From an uncultured Clostridia bacterium (GTDB taxonomy: Bacteria; Bacillota; Clostridia; Oscillospirales; Acutalibacteraceae), in the NCBI GenBank assembly GCA_937907605.1, contig CALCYI010000018.1:1-23847 (forward strand): DNA of 23,847 nt. The letters run 5' to 3'. Shown piece by piece: positions 22,536 to 23,847 of this stretch. A program made the position numbers and the translations under genes. Numbering within the stretch: the first letter of the stretch is position 1; every line of letters starts with the position of its first letter. Under the pieces are notes generated by a model. It was not told the origin of the DNA. It did no database searches and saw only the letters and a list, made by a program, of their open reading frames with translations.

Positions 22536-23189
22536 TTAGTTAGCAGGAATCTCAACAGGACCTTCGTAGTTCCAGCCTTCATATGTGTACTCGAGCACAC
22601 CGTCCTTAAATGCTTCGTCAAATGACTTAGCGCCGGGGCCTGTAAGTGAGTCGGTATGAAGAAGATAATCGTTATCAGCAGGGCTGTGGATTGTAATCTT
22701 AAGGCTGTAAGTACCAGCATCGGGAAGCTTAATGTTAGCGCCGTAGTGCGGACCGTCAGAAGCAGCCATTTCCATAAATGTACCCTTTGCAGCGCTTGTG
22801 CCGTCAGCTTTGATTACATCATAATCAACGGTAAGATAAGGAATCCATGAGCCAAGCTCATAACCAAAGCTGTTCTCAAGAGCAGCAATATCAGCCTCAA
22901 GGTGGATATCATAATCCTCCGCCTTTGTTCCGTCGCTCATAGGAACGGGCTGGAAGTAAACAGCGGAAAGGTTAATGAATTCAAGCTCTTCATCCTCGAA
23001 AATCGGGATTTCAGTGAAGCCTGCGTCGCCTTCATCTTCGGCCGGCTCTGTTGTGTCAGCTGTATTAGAAGCTGCAGGTGCGGTTGACTGATCGTCTGTA
23101 GTCTTGTTGTTTGAGCAAGCAACAAATACAACTGCAATTAAAGCAACGCAAAGTACTGCTGCGATAATGCCCTTCATTTTCTTTGACAT
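22536..23189 (-). CDS. P19/Tpd-family iron-binding lipoprotein
   Basis: 217-aa lipoprotein: signal MKGIIAAVLCVALIAVVFVAC with lipobox Cys25, an acidic Thr/Ser linker, then the P19-type domain (Fe2+ transport protein family). Motifs match the known metal site: His and Glu in IHLEADI, Met and His in FMEMAASDGPHYGANI, and His in LLHTD. The WIPYLTVDY and INLSAVYFQPVPM stretches are also family hallmarks. In Campylobacter P19 is a periplasmic copper/iron protein that works with an Ftr1 permease; here it is anchored by lipid, as expected in a Gram-positive. AAAGGAG precedes the ATG. It has its own terminator. The upstream partner gene is cut off by the foreign-looking DNA. Confidence 0.9.
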   Translation of the reverse strand: MSKKMKGIIAAVLCVALIAVVFVACSNNKTTDDQSTAPAASNTADTTEPAEDEGDAGFTEIPIFEDEELEFINLSAVYFQPVPMSDGTKAEDYDIHLEADIAALENSFGYELGSWIPYLTVDYDVIKADGTSAAKGTFMEMAASDGPHYGANIKLPDAGTYSLKITIHSPADNDYLLHTDSLTGPGAKSFDEAFKDGVLEYTYEGWNYEGPVEIPAN

Positions 23190-23236
23190 AGTGTTTTTCT
23201 CCTTTCGAAAAGAAAATATATTTATTAATTTACTCT

Positions 23237-23797
23237 TTATGTCGTAAGAGTTAAATCCGTTTTATTCTGCCTTATCGGCAAGCTCTTTTTTGATTTTCTT
23301 GTTTCTAACATTAATTCTTTTTTATACCCAAATGAAATAGTATATTCACCAGGTTCAATATCTTTCACAGTCATAATTCTTATATTAGTTATTAAAATCT
23401 GAAATGGATTTGGCATAAATTTAATATCTTTTTCTTGTGACACATGAATAACTAGATGAAGTTTAGGTGTTGTTTCTTTAACAATAGGATTCATAGTAAA
23501 CCATTCATTAATAATAATACCTGGTTTTAAAAACAGTGATTTTATACTTAAATCAGCTATTATTACATCTTTTCCAATAGTGTCATGATCATATAATTGA
23601 ATAAATAAAAAATCATTTTTCATATCAACAACATCAAATGAAAATTCTTGTCTCCAACGAGGATTTAATGAATTATCAATAATACGAGTTTGAGCTTTTT
23701 GATTTCCAAATTTAATTATACAATAACCATCACATGTACCACCAATATCCATTATTGGTATATCCTTTCCTTCAAGAACTTTTAAGTGAACTTTCAT
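23237..23797 (-). CDS. eukaryote-like C2-domain protein, 3' end probably replaced
   Basis: 186 codons, ATG at 23797, no bacterial ribosome binding site (ATTATAAATACAA precedes). Residues 1-~125 are a C2 domain: KVHLKVLEGKDIP, calcium-loop acidic residues in MDIGGTCDGY, NSLNPRWRQEFSFDV, and QLYDHDTIGKDVIIADLSI, followed by EWFTMNP and LHLVIHV. This arrangement is typical of the many small C2 proteins of parabasalid protists; such domains are rare in bacteria. Codons nearly all end in A or T. The last ~17 residues (SLPIRQNKTDLTLTT) are read out of frame through bacterial-looking DNA, so the true C-terminus is missing. Most likely contamination or misassembly; true transfer is the less likely alternative. 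Confidence 0.7.
   Translation of the reverse strand: MKVHLKVLEGKDIPIMDIGGTCDGYCIIKFGNQKAQTRIIDNSLNPRWRQEFSFDVVDMKNDFLFIQLYDHDTIGKDVIIADLSIKSLFLKPGIIINEWFTMNPIVKETTPKLHLVIHVSQEKDIKFMPNPFQILITNIRIMTVKDIEPGEYTISFGYKKELMLETRKSKKSLPIRQNKTDLTLTT
23262..23300. other. probable bacterial-eukaryotic sequence junction
   Basis: Base composition and codon style change here. Reading minus, the C2 frame runs from AT-rich codons (TTAGAAACAAGAAAATCAAA) into GC-richer text. In a different frame the same bases read KKELADKAE followed by a stop at 23262-23264, which looks like the end of a bacterial gene placed normally before the p19 ribosome binding site. The exact join is uncertain; a run of Ts (23286-23291) could be shared by both sides. 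Confidence 0.6.
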
Positions 23798-23847
23798 TTG
23801 TATTTATAATTCATTTTTATCTAATATATTATAAGATTAATATTATA
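23798..23847. other. very AT-rich upstream sequence of the C2 gene
   Basis: Nearly all A and T, with no bacterial promoter or ribosome binding site I would trust. It fits protist intergenic DNA. No clear parabasalid initiator (TCA-type) is visible in these 50 bases. Confidence 0.4.

Overview
The window is almost entirely bacterial: Gram-positive-style AGGAGG ribosome binding sites, lipoprotein signals in place of periplasmic proteins, tightly packed operons, and Clostridia-type gene content (glnA plus an ANTAR regulator, dapL, an AgrC/AgrA-like pair). A gut Oscillospirales/Ruminococcaceae-type Clostridium is my best inference. The last ~550 bases (about 23290-23847) are different: very AT-rich, with A/T-ending codons, and coding for a C2-domain protein of the kind found in protists such as parabasalids. 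The right end is therefore most likely a chimeric join to eukaryotic DNA.

Layout. (1) 67-2062, minus strand: AgrA-like LytTR response regulator and AgrC-like histidine kinase, with two 21-bp-period LytTR-type direct-repeat operators, one before the regulator and one beyond the kinase pointing at a gene outside the window. (2) 2435-5951: nitrogen assimilation. glnA and an ANTAR regulator on the minus strand diverge from gdhA on the plus strand. Both have good sigma-70 promoters and both leaders contain an intrinsic terminator, so both appear controlled by attenuation; the ANTAR protein is the obvious candidate antiterminator. (3) 5952-10174, plus strand: a structured 275-bp intergenic element with inverted ends, a 49-codon small ORF, pyrG, dapL and a broken second glnA (ATA in place of a start codon, 3' part replaced), closed by a strong terminator. 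A ~47-nt sequence motif is shared by the glnA leader and the pyrG-side leader.

(4) 10182-14022, minus strand: a DtxR-family metal-dependent regulator, an ABC ATPase and a large FtsX/MacB-type permease. (5) 14075-23189, minus strand: a P19-type iron-binding lipoprotein, a DUF2318 membrane protein, two FtsX-like permeases, an ABC ATPase, an FMN-binding lipoprotein with a covalent-flavin motif, a small membrane-anchored protein with a second flavin-like motif and a CxxC, a multi-His cytochrome b-like protein, and FrdA/FrdB-like subunits.

Region 5 resembles the Campylobacter p19 iron-uptake locus (Ftr1 - P19 - DUF2318-type protein - two permeases - ATPase - thioredoxin-like proteins), but the thioredoxin-like genes are replaced by a flavin/cytochrome/fumarate-reductase-like redox module. 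The likely biology, an inference, is iron acquisition coupled to electron transfer across the membrane, under control of the DtxR-type regulator; dyad operators of the form TTAGC-N4-G(A/C)TAA sit before the DUF2318 gene and before the regulator itself. The permease gene expected upstream of p19 (Ftr1) is exactly where the sequence switches to the eukaryote-like segment.
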